Shown piece after piece: positions 14,807 through 15,018 of a stretch of DNA of 15,018 bases. How positions within the stretch are numbered: position 1 is the stretch's first letter; the number at the start of each line of letters is the position of its first letter. The notes under the pieces are model-generated. The model was given only the letters and a program-made list of their open reading frames with translations. It searched no databases and was not told where the DNA came from. The position numbers and the translations under genes are program-made. The DNA is from JBBITW01 sp037440525 (GTDB taxonomy: Bacteria; Desulfobacterota; BSN033; UBA1163), in assembly GCA_037440525.1 (NCBI GenBank), contig JBBITW010000087.1:1-15018 (forward strand). The letters run 5' to 3'.

Positions 14807-15018
14807 ATGAAAGATTTTGAATATTTCGCAGCTACGACAGTTGAAGAGGCCCGCTCTTTACTTTCCAGATATAAAGGGGAGGCAAAGATTATAGCAGGGG
14901 GCAATCGATGTTGGTGACCATGAGACAGGGTTTGATATCACCTGATTATGTTATCGATATAAAAGGTATATCCTCCCTTGATTACATCCATTATAATGAA
15001 CAGGATGGCCTGAGAATT
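14807..15018 (+). pseudogene. CoxM-type FAD subunit of a molybdenum hydroxylase: frameshifted and cut by the window edge
   Basis: AGGAGGT (14794-14800) lies 6 bases before the ATG at 14807; another ATG is at 14804. The first frame encodes MKDFEYFAATTVEEARSLL and reaches IIAGG (28-32), where CoxM/XdhB-type FAD domains have the conserved AGGQSM loop. It then shifts and stops at TGA 14915-14917. From 14905 another frame continues exactly the expected sequence SMLVTMRQGLISPDYVIDIK and stays open to base 15018. One base is missing right after a run of five G (14897-14901), where AGG-Q should be encoded. Either the gene is broken or the sequence has an error; the second is more likely, given a preserved reading frame after the shift. 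The Mo and Fe-S subunits are expected beyond the window. Confidence 0.75.

Overview
The window looks like an AT-rich bacterial chromosome segment, probably from an anaerobic or facultatively anaerobic organism. I would guess a Desulfobacterota-like ("deltaproteobacterial") lineage, at low confidence. Reasons: strong GGAGG-type ribosome sites, sigma-70-like promoters (TTGACA, 17-base spacer, A/T-rich -10), frequent AGA/AGG arginine codons, a YedF-type selenium/sulfur protein, HdrB/GlcF-like iron-sulfur chemistry, and dispersed GTCATT...GGAATGAC palindromic repeats of the kind common in such genomes. No rRNA, tRNA, CRISPR, transposase or phage gene was seen.

Layout. Bases 1-896 are read leftward: the first codons of a Cys-pair protein leave the window at base 1, and behind it lies a yedF-like gene. 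Bases 918-1414 are intergenic, with a good rightward promoter. Bases 1415-3380 are read rightward: a small retropepsin-like aspartic protease, a UbiA/MenA-type prenyltransferase and a CPBP (CAAX/Rce1-type) membrane protease that overlaps the prenyltransferase by 4 bases. A MarR-type regulator (3394-3867, leftward) converges on that set with only 13 bases between stop codons. Bases 3868-4890 hold no gene, but carry a divergent pair of promoters, matching operator-like palindromes and a cluster of dispersed repeats.

From 4891 to the right edge all genes run rightward and look like one catabolic or redox operon: a GlcD-like FAD oxidase, a double-CCG iron-sulfur protein, a second FAD oxidase, a B12-type radical SAM protein, an acyl-CoA dehydrogenase with an extra C-terminal winged-helix-like domain, an acyl-CoA synthetase, a CoxG-like SRPBCC protein and the start of a CoxM-type FAD subunit of a molybdenum hydroxylase. 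The CoxM-type gene is frameshifted in this sequence.

How the parts may work together (inference). A carboxylic acid is activated by the AMP-forming ligase and oxidised by the acyl-CoA dehydrogenase. The FAD/Fe-S/FAD trio resembles glycolate oxidase GlcDEF and may oxidise a hydroxy acid or alcohol intermediate. A molybdenum hydroxylase probably follows beyond the window. The substrate cannot be read from the sequence. The best regulatory hypothesis is that the divergent MarR protein represses both its own gene and the operon: the core TTAATATATTAA sits at both promoters, and at the operon it lies inside a 26-base near-palindrome covering the -10.
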